In this document: positions 22,196 through 31,782 of the stretch, in pieces
Numbering within the stretch: the stretch's first letter is position 1
Layout: each line of letters opens with the position of its first letter
Source of the DNA: Corynebacterium tuberculostearicum
Lineage (GTDB): Bacteria; Actinomycetota; Actinomycetes; Mycobacteriales; Mycobacteriaceae
Direction: 5' to 3'
DNA length: 64,000 nt
Assembly (NCBI RefSeq): GCF_016894265.1
Contig: NZ_CP069791.1
Location: 1,674,001-1,738,000, forward strand
The notes under the pieces: generated by a model
The model's input: the letters and a program-made list of their open reading frames with translations, nothing else
The model's database searches: none
Told to the model about the DNA's origin: nothing
Position numbers and translations under genes: made by a program

Positions 22196-22203
22196 GGCGA
22201 GCC

Positions 22204-22220
22204 AGTCTAGTAGATAGACT
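22204..22220. promoter_or_regulatory. Back-to-back leaderless promoters
   Basis: AGTCTA-GTAGA-TAGACT forms a perfect inverted repeat. Read rightwards TAGACT (22215-22220) ends eight bases before ATG 22229; read leftwards TAGACT (22209-22204) ends eight bases before ATG 22195. Both divergent genes thus share a 33-bp promoter region with symmetric -10 elements. Confidence 0.75.
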
Positions 22221-22228
22221 AACGGGCC

Positions 22229-23068
22229 ATGAGTTTTGATCCTTATGGCGGAGATATTTTTGCTGGCCACTCGCGGTCGAAGCCGCGCCAGTACCCGGAA
22301 GTACCAGCCGAGCCCGGAATGGTAGTGGAAGTGCGCGGCGATGACTTTGTGGGGGCTGTTATGGGCGTGGATAAAACCGTTTTCGGGGAGGTGGTACGCC
22401 TTGAGGATAGCCACGGCGTAGAACGGGTCTTTAACCTGGTCAAAGGCGGGTTCCTAGTGGAAGGCAAGCCAGTGACGCTTACCCGGTACGTCGAAAAGCA
22501 GGCTCCCCGTAAGTCTAACTCCGGCTCCCGCCGCGTAGAAAACCTGGAGGCTAAGGTCGCCGCGCCGTCGCGAATTTGGGTAGAAGGCGTGCATGATGCC
22601 GCCATTGTGGAAAAAGTGTGGGGTCACGACCTGCGTGTGGAAGGCGTGGTAGTCGAATACCTCGAGGGTTTGGACAACTTGGAGGCGCGCCTCGCAGAGT
22701 TTCAGCCGGGGCCGGGCCGCAGGGTCGGAGTATTGGCGGATCACTTGGTTCAAGGCTCCAAGGAAACCCGCTTAACGGAAACCGTGGGAGAGCATGTCCT
22801 GGTAACTGGACACCCCTTCATCGATATGTGGGCGGCGGTAAAACCGCAGCGCGTAGGACTGCGCGAATGGCCAGATGTGCCCTACGGCGAGGATTGGAAA
22901 ACCGGTATTTGCCGCCGCGTAGGGTGGAGCGACCCGAAGGATGGGTGGCGTCATGTCTATAACGCCGTGCATTCTTTTCGCGACCTAGACTCCAGCCTGA
23001 TCGGTGCCGTGGAGCGCCTCGTGGACTTCGTTACTACACCTGAGTTGAGCAAGTCCGACTTGCTCTAG
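22229..23068 (+). CDS. DUF3097 family protein
   Basis: Cytoplasmic protein of 279 residues in the actinobacterial DUF3097 family; function unknown. Characteristic stretches are DPYGGDIFAGHSRSKPRQYP at the N-terminus, RIWVEGVHDAAIVEKVWGHD in the centre and FIDMWAAVKP. The central part resembles a Toprim-like fold (VEGVHDAA, then GVLADHLVQGSKE), which is inference. ATG 22229 is preceded by the TAGACT element of a divergent promoter. Its stop overlaps the end of the convergent regulator gene by four bases. Confidence 0.85.
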   Translation: MSFDPYGGDIFAGHSRSKPRQYPEVPAEPGMVVEVRGDDFVGAVMGVDKTVFGEVVRLEDSHGVERVFNLVKGGFLVEGKPVTLTRYVEKQAPRKSNSGSRRVENLEAKVAAPSRIWVEGVHDAAIVEKVWGHDLRVEGVVVEYLEGLDNLEARLAEFQPGPGRRVGVLADHLVQGSKETRLTETVGEHVLVTGHPFIDMWAAVKPQRVGLREWPDVPYGEDWKTGICRRVGWSDPKDGWRHVYNAVHSFRDLDSSLIGAVERLVDFVTTPELSKSDLL

Positions 23069-23643
23069 GGGTGGGCAAGGTTGGCGCGTTCAATGAGGTT
23101 GACGGCCAACTGCCACCCCGCCATCTCCGCGCTCCAGCCGGCCGCCTGGAGGCGTTGTGACATGGCTTGCTTGGAAATCCCCAGCTCTTCGGCGGCCTCA
23201 TTCTGGTTGAGCCCTGCGCGGACAAGCGAGGTTGCTTCGCGGCCTTCGATGGTGCGCTTGTGGAGAACGTACCCAAGTAGGGCAAAGGTGGCCGCGATAT
23301 CGCTCGCCTCCGAAGCGCGGCCGCGTTTATTGAGTTTGGCGTAGACCTGCCCCATGCGGGCGGACTTCCGCAATGCGGCGGTTGCTACCTGGCGCGCGCC
23401 TTCCTCATCTTCTTGGTTTCCGGGACTAATGCCGATGCCGATGGCCCAGTCGCCGTCGGCAAGCAGGGCCATGACCACGTCGCACACGGCAGTTGCTGAA
23501 TCTACTACGGCGCAAATATCTTCCACGCCGAGCACGTGGAACTCGCCCACACCGTTGAGGGTGGATAGCGCCGTTGCAGAGCGTTGGACCAACTCTGCGC
23601 GACGCACGGAGCGGCCCCGGTAGCGGGCGTGGACAGCAAGCAC
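23065..23643 (-). CDS. SatD-like putative regulator with C-terminal HTH
   Basis: Protein of 192 residues. The N-terminal two thirds look like a nucleotide-cyclase-like SatD fold (GDWAIGIGISPG near residue 85), and a clear helix-turn-helix lies near residues 147-168 (NQNEAAEELGISKQAMSQRL). It is probably a DNA-binding regulator; its target is unknown. GTG 23643 follows a strong AAGGAGGA site, and TAGACT (23681-23676) lies further upstream, giving a short leader. Unlike its neighbours it therefore has a classical ribosome site. Confidence 0.7.
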   Translation of the reverse strand: MLAVHARYRGRSVRRAELVQRSATALSTLNGVGEFHVLGVEDICAVVDSATAVCDVVMALLADGDWAIGIGISPGNQEDEEGARQVATAALRKSARMGQVYAKLNKRGRASEASDIAATFALLGYVLHKRTIEGREATSLVRAGLNQNEAAEELGISKQAMSQRLQAAGWSAEMAGWQLAVNLIERANLAHP

Positions 23644-23696
23644 GGAAATCCTCCTTAAGGAACCAATTGCGACATAGTCTACCGCTCGTACTTGAC

Positions 23697-24413
23697 TTAT
23701 GGGCGAGTGGGTAGACGCGAATCCATATACAGCCCGCCCATACCGACGGCGGCAAAAGCCACCATGGCGACAATGATGCCGGGCGAGGTGTGGCCAGTGA
23801 GGGCATCGCCGAAGAAGACGCCGAGGGCAGTAGTCGGGATGGAACCGAGGAGAGTGGCCACGGTGAAATGGCTAAGCTTCACCGGAGTTAGGGCGGCAAC
23901 GTAGTTTAGGAGGCTAAAGGGCACGCCGGCCACCATTCGCAGCGAAGCGATGGCCAGCCAGCCGCGCCGCTCTAAGTGGGCATTGATTTTAAACACTGCG
24001 GGGTGGGTTAGGTGCGGGCGGATCCAGTCTCCAAGGAGCGTGCGGACGATGAGGAGCGACAGGACCGCTGACACCGTCAGGGCGCACAGGGAGAGGGCGA
24101 GGCCCTTCCATGGGCCAAAAAGTATTCCTGCGGCTACCGTCCACAACGTGCGGGGAAAGGGAAGCTGCGTAAATATGACATAACCTAGGGTGAAAAGGAG
24201 GGGAAACCACGCGCCATAGCGGGTGGAGGCGCCGCGAAGTTGAGCCACGTCCGGCAGATCGAAGAGATAAAGGAGGGTGGCGCCGGCGACGATGGCGGCG
24301 AGGACGGTGATCCAACGCTGCATCGACCACTGGAGAATTGACCGCCGAGCGGACCGGGCGAGCGACATGAGGAAATGGCCGAAGCTGCGCGCCCAACTCA
24401 AAAGTGTGGTCAT
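23697..24413 (-). CDS. TVP38/TMEM64 (SNARE-associated/DedA-like) membrane protein
   Basis: Integral membrane protein of 238 residues with five or six hydrophobic segments and the family core FPRTLWTVAAGILFGPWKG, followed by RRGWLAIASLRMVAGVPFSLLNY. The family includes possible lipid or ion transporters; the substrate is unknown. ATG 24413 is preferred over the upstream start at 24518 because that extension runs into the tRNA-side sequence and because TACGAT (24426-24421) ends seven bases before the ATG, as for a leaderless mRNA. Confidence 0.88.
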   Translation of the reverse strand: MTTLLSWARSFGHFLMSLARSARRSILQWSMQRWITVLAAIVAGATLLYLFDLPDVAQLRGASTRYGAWFPLLFTLGYVIFTQLPFPRTLWTVAAGILFGPWKGLALSLCALTVSAVLSLLIVRTLLGDWIRPHLTHPAVFKINAHLERRGWLAIASLRMVAGVPFSLLNYVAALTPVKLSHFTVATLLGSIPTTALGVFFGDALTGHTSPGIIVAMVAFAAVGMGGLYMDSRLPTRP

Positions 24414-24491
24414 GGGGGAGATCGTAGTCCTTGTGGGAGTACTGAATAGAAAAATCCGGCGGCTACCTTGGTGGTAACCGCCGGAACGCTG

Positions 24492-24577
24492 TGCCCGAGG
24501 GGGGACTTGAACCCCCACGTCCGTTAATAGGACACTAGCACCTCAAGCTAGCGCGTCTGCCATTCCGCCACCCGGGC
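24492..24577 (-). tRNA. tRNA-Leu (GAG)
   Basis: Class II tRNA of 86 bases on the minus strand. Acceptor arms GCCCGGG and CTCGGGC pair (one G-U), the anticodon stem is CTAGC/GCTAG with loop TTGAGGT (anticodon GAG), a long variable arm TGTCCTATTAACGGACG follows, and the T arm is GGGGGTTCAAGTCCCCC. The 3' CCA is not encoded. Confidence 0.97.
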
Positions 24578-24613
24578 AGGGTGTTTATCAGCCTCTCGGC
24601 TGGGCACTCCGAT

Positions 24614-24643
24614 ACTGTATCCTGCTCGAGGCTTGCTTTACAA
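24614..24643 (-). promoter_or_regulatory. Promoter of tRNA-Leu
   Basis: Minus-strand -35 TTGTAA (24643-24638), 18-base spacer and -10 TACAGT (24619-24614). It lies 37 bases before the mature 5' end of the tRNA, a normal distance for a precursor with a short leader. Confidence 0.6.
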
Positions 24644-24804
24644 ATCGCCAGCGTAAGGCGTGAAAAAGCTACCGTTTACGGCGTGTGAAAATACATGGTT
24701 GTAAGTCTGGGTGGGGGCTTTCCACGTGTGCGGCAAAATATATGCAGGGTGCGGCGGTTACACCACATCGACAGCGGCTTGTGAGGTGGGGTACAAAGGG
24801 GCCT

Positions 24805-25344
24805 ATGACTTCTTATGCAGATGATTCCCGCTTTCCTGGACCAGATCCTTACGCACCGCTACGCGATGTTCCTTCCTTCGTTCTCTCGTCTACCGATGTG
24901 GTGGAAGGAGACGAGCTGCAGGAAAAGCTCCGCGCCCCGGAGAGTGTATCGCCGCAGCTTGCGTGGTCCGGACTGCCGGAAGGCACTAAGTCCCTGGCCG
25001 TGACCTGTTTCGACCCAGATGCGCCAACGGCTTCTGGTTTCTGGCATTGGGCGGCGTTCAATATCCCCGTCGAGGTAAGCGAGCTGCCTACCAATGCCGG
25101 CGCTGCCGAGGACTTGGGCATTGACGGCGTCATCAGCTTGCGCAACGATTCGGGCGAGCGCACATACTTCGGTGCGAACCCGCCTGCCGGACACGCCCCG
25201 CACCGCTACCTCTATGCCGTCCACGCGGTCGACGTAGAAAAACTCGACATCGACCCAGATGCTTCGCCGACCGTGCTTGGGTTCAACCTGCATTTCCACG
25301 CTCTTGGCCGCGCCATTTTGTGGGGCTGGTACGAGGCGAAGTAA
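24805..25344 (+). CDS. YbhB/YbcL family (PEBP-like) protein
   Basis: Cytoplasmic phosphatidylethanolamine-binding-like protein of 179 residues. Family motifs: AVTCFDPDAPT, GFWHWAAFNIP and HRYLYAVHAVD, together forming the anion-binding pocket. Bacterial members have no settled function. ATG 24805 is chosen because the upstream extension is not family-like; a TACAAA hexamer ends seven bases before it. The next gene starts on its stop codon (TAATG). Confidence 0.92.
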   Translation: MTSYADDSRFPGPDPYAPLRDVPSFVLSSTDVVEGDELQEKLRAPESVSPQLAWSGLPEGTKSLAVTCFDPDAPTASGFWHWAAFNIPVEVSELPTNAGAAEDLGIDGVISLRNDSGERTYFGANPPAGHAPHRYLYAVHAVDVEKLDIDPDASPTVLGFNLHFHALGRAILWGWYEAK

Positions 25345-25736
25345 TGGCGAGTAGCTCTACTTCATCGCAGCCTAGCCCGCCGACGGCGCTGCGGGTCGGC
25401 GGCGCCTTCATGGTGGTCGCATTCGTGCTGGTGCTCTTTGCGTTGATCTCCGTCTTCACGGATGGCTGGGGCGCCGATTTCGAATGGACGTATTCCAAAG
25501 TGGCGATTATTGTCGCCGCGGTCATCGTCGGGGCCTTTAGCACCATGAGCAAAAGTCAGGCGGGAAGTCGCGCGCAGGTTGCCGCATTGGTCATCGCCAT
25601 TGTGATCATTGCAGCCAGCCGTTTTGTGCCCGGCGATGTCTTATTTGCTCAACCACAGTATTGGGTCGTGTTCTACGCCGGCTTCGCGGTGTTGTGCGCA
25701 CTGGTTCTCAGGCGCAGCGTTATGGCGCAGACCTAG
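25344..25736 (+). CDS. Small membrane protein, four hydrophobic segments
   Basis: Protein of 130 residues with hydrophobic stretches at about 18-37, 52-66, 76-93 and 105-123, hence probably four membrane spans. The N-terminus is serine- and proline-rich. No family function is recognised; it looks like a corynebacterial conserved membrane protein. It overlaps the PEBP-like gene by one base and is followed by a strong terminator. Confidence 0.8.
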   Translation: MASSSTSSQPSPPTALRVGGAFMVVAFVLVLFALISVFTDGWGADFEWTYSKVAIIVAAVIVGAFSTMSKSQAGSRAQVAALVIAIVIIAASRFVPGDVLFAQPQYWVVFYAGFAVLCALVLRRSVMAQT

Positions 25737-25756
25737 TCAGCACAGCAAAGACAAAG

Positions 25757-25801
25757 GGTCCGCCTACTTCCTCTGCGTGCAGCAGGAGAAGTAGGCGGAC
25801 C
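25757..25801. terminator. Bidirectional terminator
   Basis: Perfect 14-bp inverted repeat GGTCCGCCTACTTC (25757-25770) and GAAGTAGGCGGACC (25788-25801) with TTGTGTT after it. It lies between the convergent membrane protein gene and pyrD. Confidence 0.9.
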
Positions 25802-25826
25802 TTGTGTTGAAAAGCCTTGGGCTGGA

Positions 25827-26942
25827 CTAATCCAAGGGCTTCCAGGGGAGGCCGGAGCCTACGGCCTGGGAAATATTGCTCAAACCGTGGGCACGGATTT
25901 GAGCGGCAATGCCGCGGTGGATATCGCGGATCCAGTCCGGTCCGCCGTAGATGAGACCGGTGTAGCCCTGCAGTAGGGAAGCACCGGAAGTGATGCGCTC
26001 CCATGCCTGTTCTGGCGTGGAGATGCCGCCCACGGAGATGAGGGTGAGCTGGGCGCCGACTCGCTCATTGAGGCGGCGCAGTACCTCTAGGGAGCGCTCA
26101 GCTACCGGAGGTCCAGATACGCCACCGGCGCCCATCTCCTTTACCTCGGCGGCTGGGGTCTTGAGTCCCTCGCGGGAAATGGTGGTATTTGTCGCTACGA
26201 TTCCGTCGAGGCCTAGTTCGAGGGCTAGGTCTGCCACGGCGTCAACGTCGGCATCGGAAAGATCTGGGGCAATTTTCACCAGCACCGGAACCGCGGTGCA
26301 TTCTTGCACGGCGGAGAGAATAGGGCGCAGTGATTCCACTGCTTGCAGGTCGCGCAGGCCCGGGGTGTTCGGCGAGGAAACGTTGACCACCAAGAAATCT
26401 GCCAAATCGCCCAAAACCGACGCGGAGCGGCGGTAGTCTTCCACTGCATGCTCGGCAGGGGTGACTTTGGTTTTGCCAATATTGATGCCAATGACATCGC
26501 TGTAGCGACGCTTGCGCAGGTTTTCCGCGGCGGCTGCCGCACCTTTATTGTTAAAGCCCATCCGGTTCAAGATGGCCTTATCGGCCTTCAGGCGGAAGAG
26601 CCGCGGAGCAGGATTGCCGGGCTGTGCTTGGGCGGTGACGGTGCCCAACTCTGCAAAGCCAAAGCCAATGGGAGCCCACGTATCAGCAGCCGCGGCGTTT
26701 TTATCAAACCCGGCGGCAAGTCCCAACGGGCGGGGGAATTCTACTCCGAAGACCTCTTGGCGCAGGACCGGATCGTTGACCGGCAGGATCTTTGCCAGCG
26801 CCCGGTTGGCTGGCCCGGCGGCTTGGAGCCCGCTGAGTGCAGTGTTGATAATCTCGTGGATGCGCTCCGGGCTCAGTGTGAACATGCCCCGCAAGGCAAG
26901 CTGGTAAGCCTGCGCGCGCAATTGGTCAATAGTGCTGGTCAT
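25827..26942 (-). CDS. pyrD: Dihydroorotate dehydrogenase (quinone), class 2
   Basis: Membrane-associated flavoenzyme of pyrimidine synthesis, oxidising dihydroorotate to orotate with quinone. The 371-residue protein has the N-terminal amphipathic region of class 2 enzymes ([23 protein letters not shown]), the FMN-binding motifs [16 protein letters not shown] and [14 protein letters not shown] (with the catalytic serine of class 2), and the C-terminal [14 protein letters not shown]. An SD GAAGGAG lies inside the end of the upstream lipoprotein gene, four bases before which the two genes meet, so they form an operon. Confidence 0.96.
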   Translation of the reverse strand: MTSTIDQLRAQAYQLALRGMFTLSPERIHEIINTALSGLQAAGPANRALAKILPVNDPVLRQEVFGVEFPRPLGLAAGFDKNAAAADTWAPIGFGFAELGTVTAQAQPGNPAPRLFRLKADKAILNRMGFNNKGAAAAAENLRKRRYSDVIGINIGKTKVTPAEHAVEDYRRSASVLGDLADFLVVNVSSPNTPGLRDLQAVESLRPILSAVQECTAVPVLVKIAPDLSDADVDAVADLALELGLDGIVATNTTISREGLKTPAAEVKEMGAGGVSGPPVAERSLEVLRRLNERVGAQLTLISVGGISTPEQAWERITSGASLLQGYTGLIYGGPDWIRDIHRGIAAQIRAHGLSNISQAVGSGLPWKPLD

Positions 26943-26946
26943 GGTG

Positions 26947-27993
26947 TTAAGACTCCTTCTTCAGGTGCGGGGTGTCCACGAACTGCAGCCCGTGGCCGGT
27001 GGCGGAGGCGGCGACAAAGGTGCCGTCGCCAAGCACAGCAATATTCTGCGCATCCGGCACGGTGGAGAGACTTCCGCGCAGCTCTGGGACGCCTTTGCCA
27101 ATTTCATAGGCGTGAGCCTTATTGGTATCGGTGGCGCTCACCCACGCCAGATTGCGCTTATTGTCCCAGGCTACGCCCCATGGGGTGCCCTCTACGTTGC
27201 CGTATTGGTGCAGGCGGACGACGTCATCGGAGGTGTAGACGGCCAAGCGGCCGCCCTCGGTATCGGAGGCGAGGACCACGCCGTTATCGCCCACCGCGAT
27301 GCTGCCGACGCCCTGGCCCACGCGCAATCGGCCGCCCGCGCGATCATTCGTCCAGTCCACGTTTTGGATGGTGGAATCCTCTCGGTGGATGCGTACCACT
27401 CCGTCATCGCCTGAGGAATTGGGCACGGCCAATAGCTGGTCCGAGCCGGCTTCCACCTCGATGTCTCCGTCACGCTTGCCGTCCTTATAGATGCCTACCG
27501 TGGTGGAATCGGCCGAGGTGGCAAAGATCTCGCCGCTGGATAGCTGGGTGGCGGCGGTGACGGGGGAGTCCTCTTCCATATCGACCTCTTGGGGAGAATC
27601 CGGGGAAGCGGGATCGATGAGGAGAACCTTATCTGGGCAAGCGAGCACGAAGCCCGACTCCGAAGAACTGAGGTCACCACACTCCGCAGAAATGTCTAGC
27701 GAGGTAGCCTTCTCCCCTTCAAAATCCTTCTGGCTACCGATGAGAAGCTCGTCCTTGGTGCGCACTGCCAGTGAGTCATCAAAGGCGGCAAGGTCAGTGA
27801 TGTCTGCCTTAAGGTTGACCACAGTGCCTTCCGGATCCGCCTTAGCCGGGGAGACCGCTGGGGTGGCGTTGCCCTTGACCGCGGTCTCTGGATCGGCGCC
27901 CACGCCCACTTCGGGCTGGCAGGCGGCCAACGCGGTGGCGCTAAGCGCCAGCAAACTGGAAAGGATAAGTGCGGAGCCAGATTGAGATTTCAC
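26947..27993 (-). CDS. Secreted lipoprotein with beta-propeller-like repeats
   Basis: Exported lipoprotein of 348 residues. The signal peptide ends in the lipobox LAAC (cysteine at about 25), so the protein is anchored to the outer face of the membrane. The mature part has regularly spaced short strands with DG, SG and VWS-type turns (for example [23 protein letters not shown] and [18 protein letters not shown]), like YVTN/NHL propellers. The start is GTG 27993: TAGGAT (28007-28002) ends eight bases before it. The open frame continues to 28557, but that part is antisense to uppP and not protein-like. Co-transcribed with pyrD; function unknown. Confidence 0.85.
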   Translation of the reverse strand: MKSQSGSALILSSLLALSATALAACQPEVGVGADPETAVKGNATPAVSPAKADPEGTVVNLKADITDLAAFDDSLAVRTKDELLIGSQKDFEGEKATSLDISAECGDLSSSESGFVLACPDKVLLIDPASPDSPQEVDMEEDSPVTAATQLSSGEIFATSADSTTVGIYKDGKRDGDIEVEAGSDQLLAVPNSSGDDGVVRIHREDSTIQNVDWTNDRAGGRLRVGQGVGSIAVGDNGVVLASDTEGGRLAVYTSDDVVRLHQYGNVEGTPWGVAWDNKRNLAWVSATDTNKAHAYEIGKGVPELRGSLSTVPDAQNIAVLGDGTFVAASATGHGLQFVDTPHLKKES

Positions 27994-28059
27994 GGCTACT
28001 AATCCTAACAGCGCGCGTTGTAAAAACTCGAAGCCCAGCGCGGCTGTAGTGTGAAGCGG

Positions 28060-28914
28060 GTGATTTCTAATACCGCAACTGACGCTGTTTCTTGGGCGCA
28101 GGTCATTGTTTTGTCCATCGTGCAGGGGCTTACCGAGTTTCTTCCGGTAAGTTCCTCCGGTCACCTGCGCATTGTTTCCGAGCTTTTTTGGGGCAACGAC
28201 GCCGGCGCGTCCTTCACCGCAGTTATCCAGCTGGGAACGGAGCTGGCTGTACTGGTCTATTTCGCCCCAATGATTTGGCAGATTCTCTCCGGCTGGTTCC
28301 GCGGCTGGGCCGATAAGTCCTCTCGCGGCCAGGACTGGCGCATGGGCTGGATGGTCATCGTGGGTTCCATTCCCATCGGCATCATCGGCCTCGCATTCGA
28401 GGATGCTATTCGCGGCGCCCTGCGCAACCTGTGGATTACCGCCGCAATGCTCATCCTCTTTTCCTTCGTCTTCATCGCCGCGGAAAAAATCGGTAAGAAG
28501 GAACGCGGATTTGACCAATTGACCATGAAAGACGCCATTATTATGGGCCTGTGCCAATGCTTGGCGCTCATTCCAGGTGTTTCCCGCTCCGGTGGCACGA
28601 TTTCCGGTGGTCTGTTTCTGGGGTTGGACCGCGAGGTGGCTACTCGCTTTAGCTTCTTGCTCGCCATTCCAGCCGTGCTGGCTTCGGGCCTTTTCTCGCT
28701 TCCCGACGCCTTTTCTCCCGAATCCGGCCAGTCCGCCTCCGGCTTGCAGCTTCTCGTCGGCACCGGCATCGCCTTTCTACTGGGCTACGCCTCCATTGCG
28801 TGGCTGCTGAAGTTTGTGGGCAACCACTCCTTCTCTTGGTTTGCCGCTTACCGCATCCCGGTCGGCGTGCTCGTCATGATCCTCTTGGCATTGGGAGTCC
28901 TGCAGCCGCTCTAA
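28060..28914 (+). CDS. uppP: Undecaprenyl-diphosphate phosphatase
   Basis: Integral membrane enzyme that recycles undecaprenyl diphosphate for cell-wall synthesis (BacA/UppP family), with about eight membrane segments. Both catalytic boxes are present: [16 protein letters not shown] near the N-terminus and [16 protein letters not shown] in the middle. I place the start at GTG 28060 (284 residues) because TAGTGT (28047-28052) ends seven bases before; GTG 28051 is possible but overlaps that hexamer. The divergent lipoprotein gene begins 66 bases away. Confidence 0.93.
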   Translation: MISNTATDAVSWAQVIVLSIVQGLTEFLPVSSSGHLRIVSELFWGNDAGASFTAVIQLGTELAVLVYFAPMIWQILSGWFRGWADKSSRGQDWRMGWMVIVGSIPIGIIGLAFEDAIRGALRNLWITAAMLILFSFVFIAAEKIGKKERGFDQLTMKDAIIMGLCQCLALIPGVSRSGGTISGGLFLGLDREVATRFSFLLAIPAVLASGLFSLPDAFSPESGQSASGLQLLVGTGIAFLLGYASIAWLLKFVGNHSFSWFAAYRIPVGVLVMILLALGVLQPL

Positions 28915-28939
28915 GGCACGCCGCGTTAGTATGGTGGCT

Positions 28940-30178
28940 ATGCATTCTTGGCCAACACCTTCCTTCCGTCCTGTGCCGGGTGATGCGGCACAGCTGCGCT
29001 TGTACGATTCTGCGAACCAAACCATCGCTCCCGTAGAGGTCGCAGGGGATACCGCCACCATGTACGTGTGTGGCATCACGCCCTATGACTCCACCCACTT
29101 GGGCCATGCCGCCACCTACCTGACCTTTGACCTTATCTACCGTGCGTTCCTGGATGCCGGGAAGAAGGTTCACTACGTCCAAAACATCACCGACGTCGAT
29201 GATCCGCTATTCGAACGTGCCGACCGCGACGGTGTAGATTGGCGTGAGCTCGGCACTTCTCAAATTGATCTCTTCCGTTCCGATATGGAGCTGCTCTCCG
29301 TTTTCCCTCCGCAGGACTATATCGGCGCCATGGAAGCCGTCGATGAAATCGTGGAGATGGTGCAGAAGCTTCTCGACGCCGGAGCGGCCTACGTCGTAGA
29401 CGACCCCGAGCACCCAGATATCTACGCCTCCATCGAAGCCACCGAGCACTTTGGTTATGGGTCCAATTACTCTGCCGAAGAGATGCGCACCTTCTTTGCC
29501 GAGCGCGGCGGCGACCCCGACCGCCCAGGGAAGAAGAATCCGCTCGACGCACTCATCTGGCGTGCCCACCGCGAGGGCGAGCCGGCATGGGATTCGCCCT
29601 TTGGGCCTGGCCGCCCAGGCTGGCATATTGAATGTTCCGCCATCGCCACCAACCGCTTGGGATCAACCTTTGATATCCAGGGTGGCGGCAGCGACCTGAA
29701 GTTCCCACACCATGAATTTTCCGCTGCCCACGCCGAGGCCGCCCTCAACGTTGATCGCATGGCACAGTTCTACGTGCATACCGGCATGATTGGCCTCGAC
29801 GGGGTCAAGATGTCTAAGTCCTTGGGCAACCTCGTCTTCGTTCATAAGCTCGTCGGAGCGGGTGAGGATCCCTCCGCTATCCGCTTGGGCGTCTTCGCAG
29901 GCCATTACCGCAACGAGCGCGACTGGTCCGACGAGGTGCTCGACGGCGCTAAGCGCCGCCTCGCCGCATGGCGGGAGGCCCTTGAGCAACCGGGAAGCAT
30001 GGCAGGGGCCGAAGAGGTCGTCGCCAAGCTGCGTGCCGCAATTGCGAACGACCTGGATACCCCGGCAGCGCTCGCTGCCGTGGATGAGTGGGCAGAGGCC
30101 GACCGTGGCACGGACGAGGACGGCGCGGCCGATTTGGTTCGCACCGCACTAAATTCGCTCCTCGGCGTGCGGGCTTAG
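28940..30178 (+). CDS. mshC: Mycothiol ligase (cysteine:GlcN-Ins ligase) MshC
   Basis: ATP-dependent ligase that joins cysteine to glucosaminyl-inositol in mycothiol synthesis. It is a cysteinyl-tRNA-synthetase relative of 412 residues: zinc ligand cysteine in [14 protein letters not shown]-like THLGHA and the KMSKS loop. The shorter length and the [10 protein letters not shown] segment distinguish it from CysS. ATG 28940 (MHSWPTP) is chosen because TAGTAT (28927-28932) ends seven bases before and the upstream ATG 28931 lies inside that hexamer. A separate cysS is expected elsewhere in the genome. Confidence 0.95.
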   Translation: MHSWPTPSFRPVPGDAAQLRLYDSANQTIAPVEVAGDTATMYVCGITPYDSTHLGHAATYLTFDLIYRAFLDAGKKVHYVQNITDVDDPLFERADRDGVDWRELGTSQIDLFRSDMELLSVFPPQDYIGAMEAVDEIVEMVQKLLDAGAAYVVDDPEHPDIYASIEATEHFGYGSNYSAEEMRTFFAERGGDPDRPGKKNPLDALIWRAHREGEPAWDSPFGPGRPGWHIECSAIATNRLGSTFDIQGGGSDLKFPHHEFSAAHAEAALNVDRMAQFYVHTGMIGLDGVKMSKSLGNLVFVHKLVGAGEDPSAIRLGVFAGHYRNERDWSDEVLDGAKRRLAAWREALEQPGSMAGAEEVVAKLRAAIANDLDTPAALAAVDEWAEADRGTDEDGAADLVRTALNSLLGVRA

Positions 30179-30202
30179 GCAAGATAGGGCAGTATCTACA
30201 GC

Positions 30203-30586
30203 ATGAGCATTCGCGCCGATTTCCAGCCCACCGTAGATGAGTTCATTAGTGACCTGAAGTCCTTCGCCACCGGCGATTACCTCAAGGAAGAGGAAAAGGA
30301 GTTTTGGGAGGCACCGTTTGACGCCAACGTCCTCCCAGAGCTGCGCGGCCACCTTGAGCAGATGCTCGATGGGCTGGATGCACTTCCGGACGATCCAGAC
30401 GGACCACATTTGGTCACCGTCTTGTCCAAGACCGTTCGTAAGTTGGCAGATTTTAACCGCGCTCAGCACGATGCCGTTCTCGAGCCAGAGGAAAAGGAAG
30501 AGCTCTCTGAGCTTATCTATAACGCCAGCGCGGCCACCGGAGCAGACGACGAAGCCCTGTCGCAGATTCCGGAACTGGACTTTTAG
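30203..30586 (+). CDS. Conserved hypothetical acidic protein
   Basis: Small soluble protein of 127 residues, strongly acidic and helical, with the repeated pattern EEKEFWEAPFD, LLEQMLDGLDALPDDP-like and EPEEKEELSELI. No catalytic motif or family function is recognised. It begins 24 bases after mshC on the same strand and may be co-transcribed with it. A hairpin follows. Confidence 0.75.
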   Translation: MSIRADFQPTVDEFISDLKSFATGDYLKEEEKEFWEAPFDANVLPELRGHLEQMLDGLDALPDDPDGPHLVTVLSKTVRKLADFNRAQHDAVLEPEEKEELSELIYNASAATGADDEALSQIPELDF

Positions 30587-30609
30587 TTCTGCCCCTTCCG
30601 CCTTAGTAA

Positions 30610-30641
30610 GTACCAGCTCGCGCTAACTGCGCGGCTGGCAC
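30610..30641 (+). terminator. Probable terminator hairpin
   Basis: GTACCAGC-TC-GCGC (30610-30623) pairs with GCGC-G-GCTGGCAC (30629-30641) around a five-base loop TAACT. There is no strong T-run after it. It separates the acidic protein gene from the HAD phosphatase gene. Confidence 0.6.
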
Positions 30642-30714
30642 TTCCCCGCCGTGTGCTTGCACTGTAGACGGTGACACTATTTCCTTCCCGACAGAGAAAG
30701 CTAGCTTTATTCTC

Positions 30715-31437
30715 GTGCCGCACTCCACCGCCGCTTCCAGCCTGACTAAGCCCGCCGCCATCTTCTGGGATATGGATGGCACCCTCACCAATTCGGAGCC
30801 CCTCTGGGCGGAGGCAACATTTTATCTTTCAGAACTGCTGGGCAAACGGCTCACTCCCACCCAACGCCTAGCTACTGTGGGCGCGACCTTTGATACCACC
30901 CTGGCAATCTGTGCGGATAATGCGGAGGTGACGCTGCAACCCGGTGACAGCGAGCGTTACCGCGCCCGAATGTTCGACTACGTCAAAGGCCTTTTTGCTC
31001 GTCAGCTGGAGATCTTCCCGGGAATCCCTACACTGCTTGAGGAACTGAAAGCCGATGGGGTGCCCATGATGGTCACGACGAATACCGAGCGCAATGTCGC
31101 TGACGCTGCCATCACTGCGTTGGGGCGGGACTATTTCGTCGATACTATCTGCGGGGATGAGGTTCCCGCCGGCAAACCAGCGCCGGATATGTACCGCGAG
31201 GCCGCCCGACGCATCGGAGCAGATCCCGCGGATTGCTTAGTTTTCGAAGATTCCGCAACCGGCATGCGCGCCGCAGTCGATGCCGGCTGTGCGGTGATCG
31301 GGCTGCCAGAAGATAACCAGGTTGAGATACCGCCAGAGGTCACCGAAATTTCTCGCCTCCGCGATTCGCGGCATCTCGCTGGGGCTAAGGCCGCTGACGT
31401 ATATGAGTGGTTCGCTAAGATTTCGGCGGGGCAGTAG
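30715..31437 (+). CDS. HAD-family phosphatase (beta-PGM/GPH-like)
   Basis: Hydrolase of 240 residues in the HAD superfamily, subfamily with a helical cap. Motif I is FWDMDGTLTNSE (nucleophile and general acid aspartates), motif II includes MVTTNTERN, motif III the lysine in GKPAPDMY, and motif IV VFEDSATGMRAA. Substrate unknown, probably a sugar phosphate. Start GTG 30715: TAGCTT (30702-30707) ends seven bases before, as for a leaderless mRNA. Confidence 0.88.
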   Translation: MPHSTAASSLTKPAAIFWDMDGTLTNSEPLWAEATFYLSELLGKRLTPTQRLATVGATFDTTLAICADNAEVTLQPGDSERYRARMFDYVKGLFARQLEIFPGIPTLLEELKADGVPMMVTTNTERNVADAAITALGRDYFVDTICGDEVPAGKPAPDMYREAARRIGADPADCLVFEDSATGMRAAVDAGCAVIGLPEDNQVEIPPEVTEISRLRDSRHLAGAKAADVYEWFAKISAGQ

Positions 31438-31489
31438 AAATTCAGAGTTCCCCTACATTCTCTAACTACCTGTGGAACAATAGGTAGAC

Positions 31490-31753
31490 GTGAAGAACTT
31501 TGAGACTCTTTTTGCCGAGTTAGCCGAGAAGGCCGACCAGCGTCCAGCTGGTTCTGGCACCGTTGCCGCGCTGGATAAAGGCGAGCATTTCATTGGTAAA
31601 AAGATCATCGAAGAAGCCGGGGAAGTATGGATCGCCGCAGAATATCAGTCCGACGATGAGCTGGCGGAAGAGATGTCCCAGCTGCTTTATTGGACTCAGG
31701 TCATGATGCTTAAGCGCGGACTTACCCCTGAAGACCTTTATAAGTACCTCTAG
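31490..31753 (+). CDS. hisE: Phosphoribosyl-ATP pyrophosphatase HisE
   Basis: Second enzyme of histidine synthesis, 87 residues, hydrolysing PR-ATP to PR-AMP. The MazG-like helical bundle shows [18 protein letters not shown] and the acidic metal-binding pattern with [14 protein letters not shown]. Start GTG 31490. It is directly followed by hisG, the first enzyme of the same pathway, 29 bases downstream. HisE-HisG pairing is typical of Actinobacteria. Confidence 0.96.
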   Translation: MKNFETLFAELAEKADQRPAGSGTVAALDKGEHFIGKKIIEEAGEVWIAAEYQSDDELAEEMSQLLYWTQVMMLKRGLTPEDLYKYL

Positions 31754-31782
31754 GCAACACCCCACAGGATGGAAGGATCCGC

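Noticed and set aside
26947..28557. A 536-codon frame on the minus strand
   Set aside because: Only the part after GTG 27993 is a lipoprotein; the rest is antisense to uppP and has no signal peptide or family. I used the shorter gene.
30203..30586. Leaderless start for the acidic protein gene
   Set aside because: TATCTA lies only four bases before the ATG and does not end in T, so the pattern does not fit; the start is kept on reading-frame grounds only.
31131..31343. Minus-strand frames inside the HAD gene and many similar frames elsewhere
   Set aside because: They are antisense shadows of well-supported genes in this high-GC sequence.
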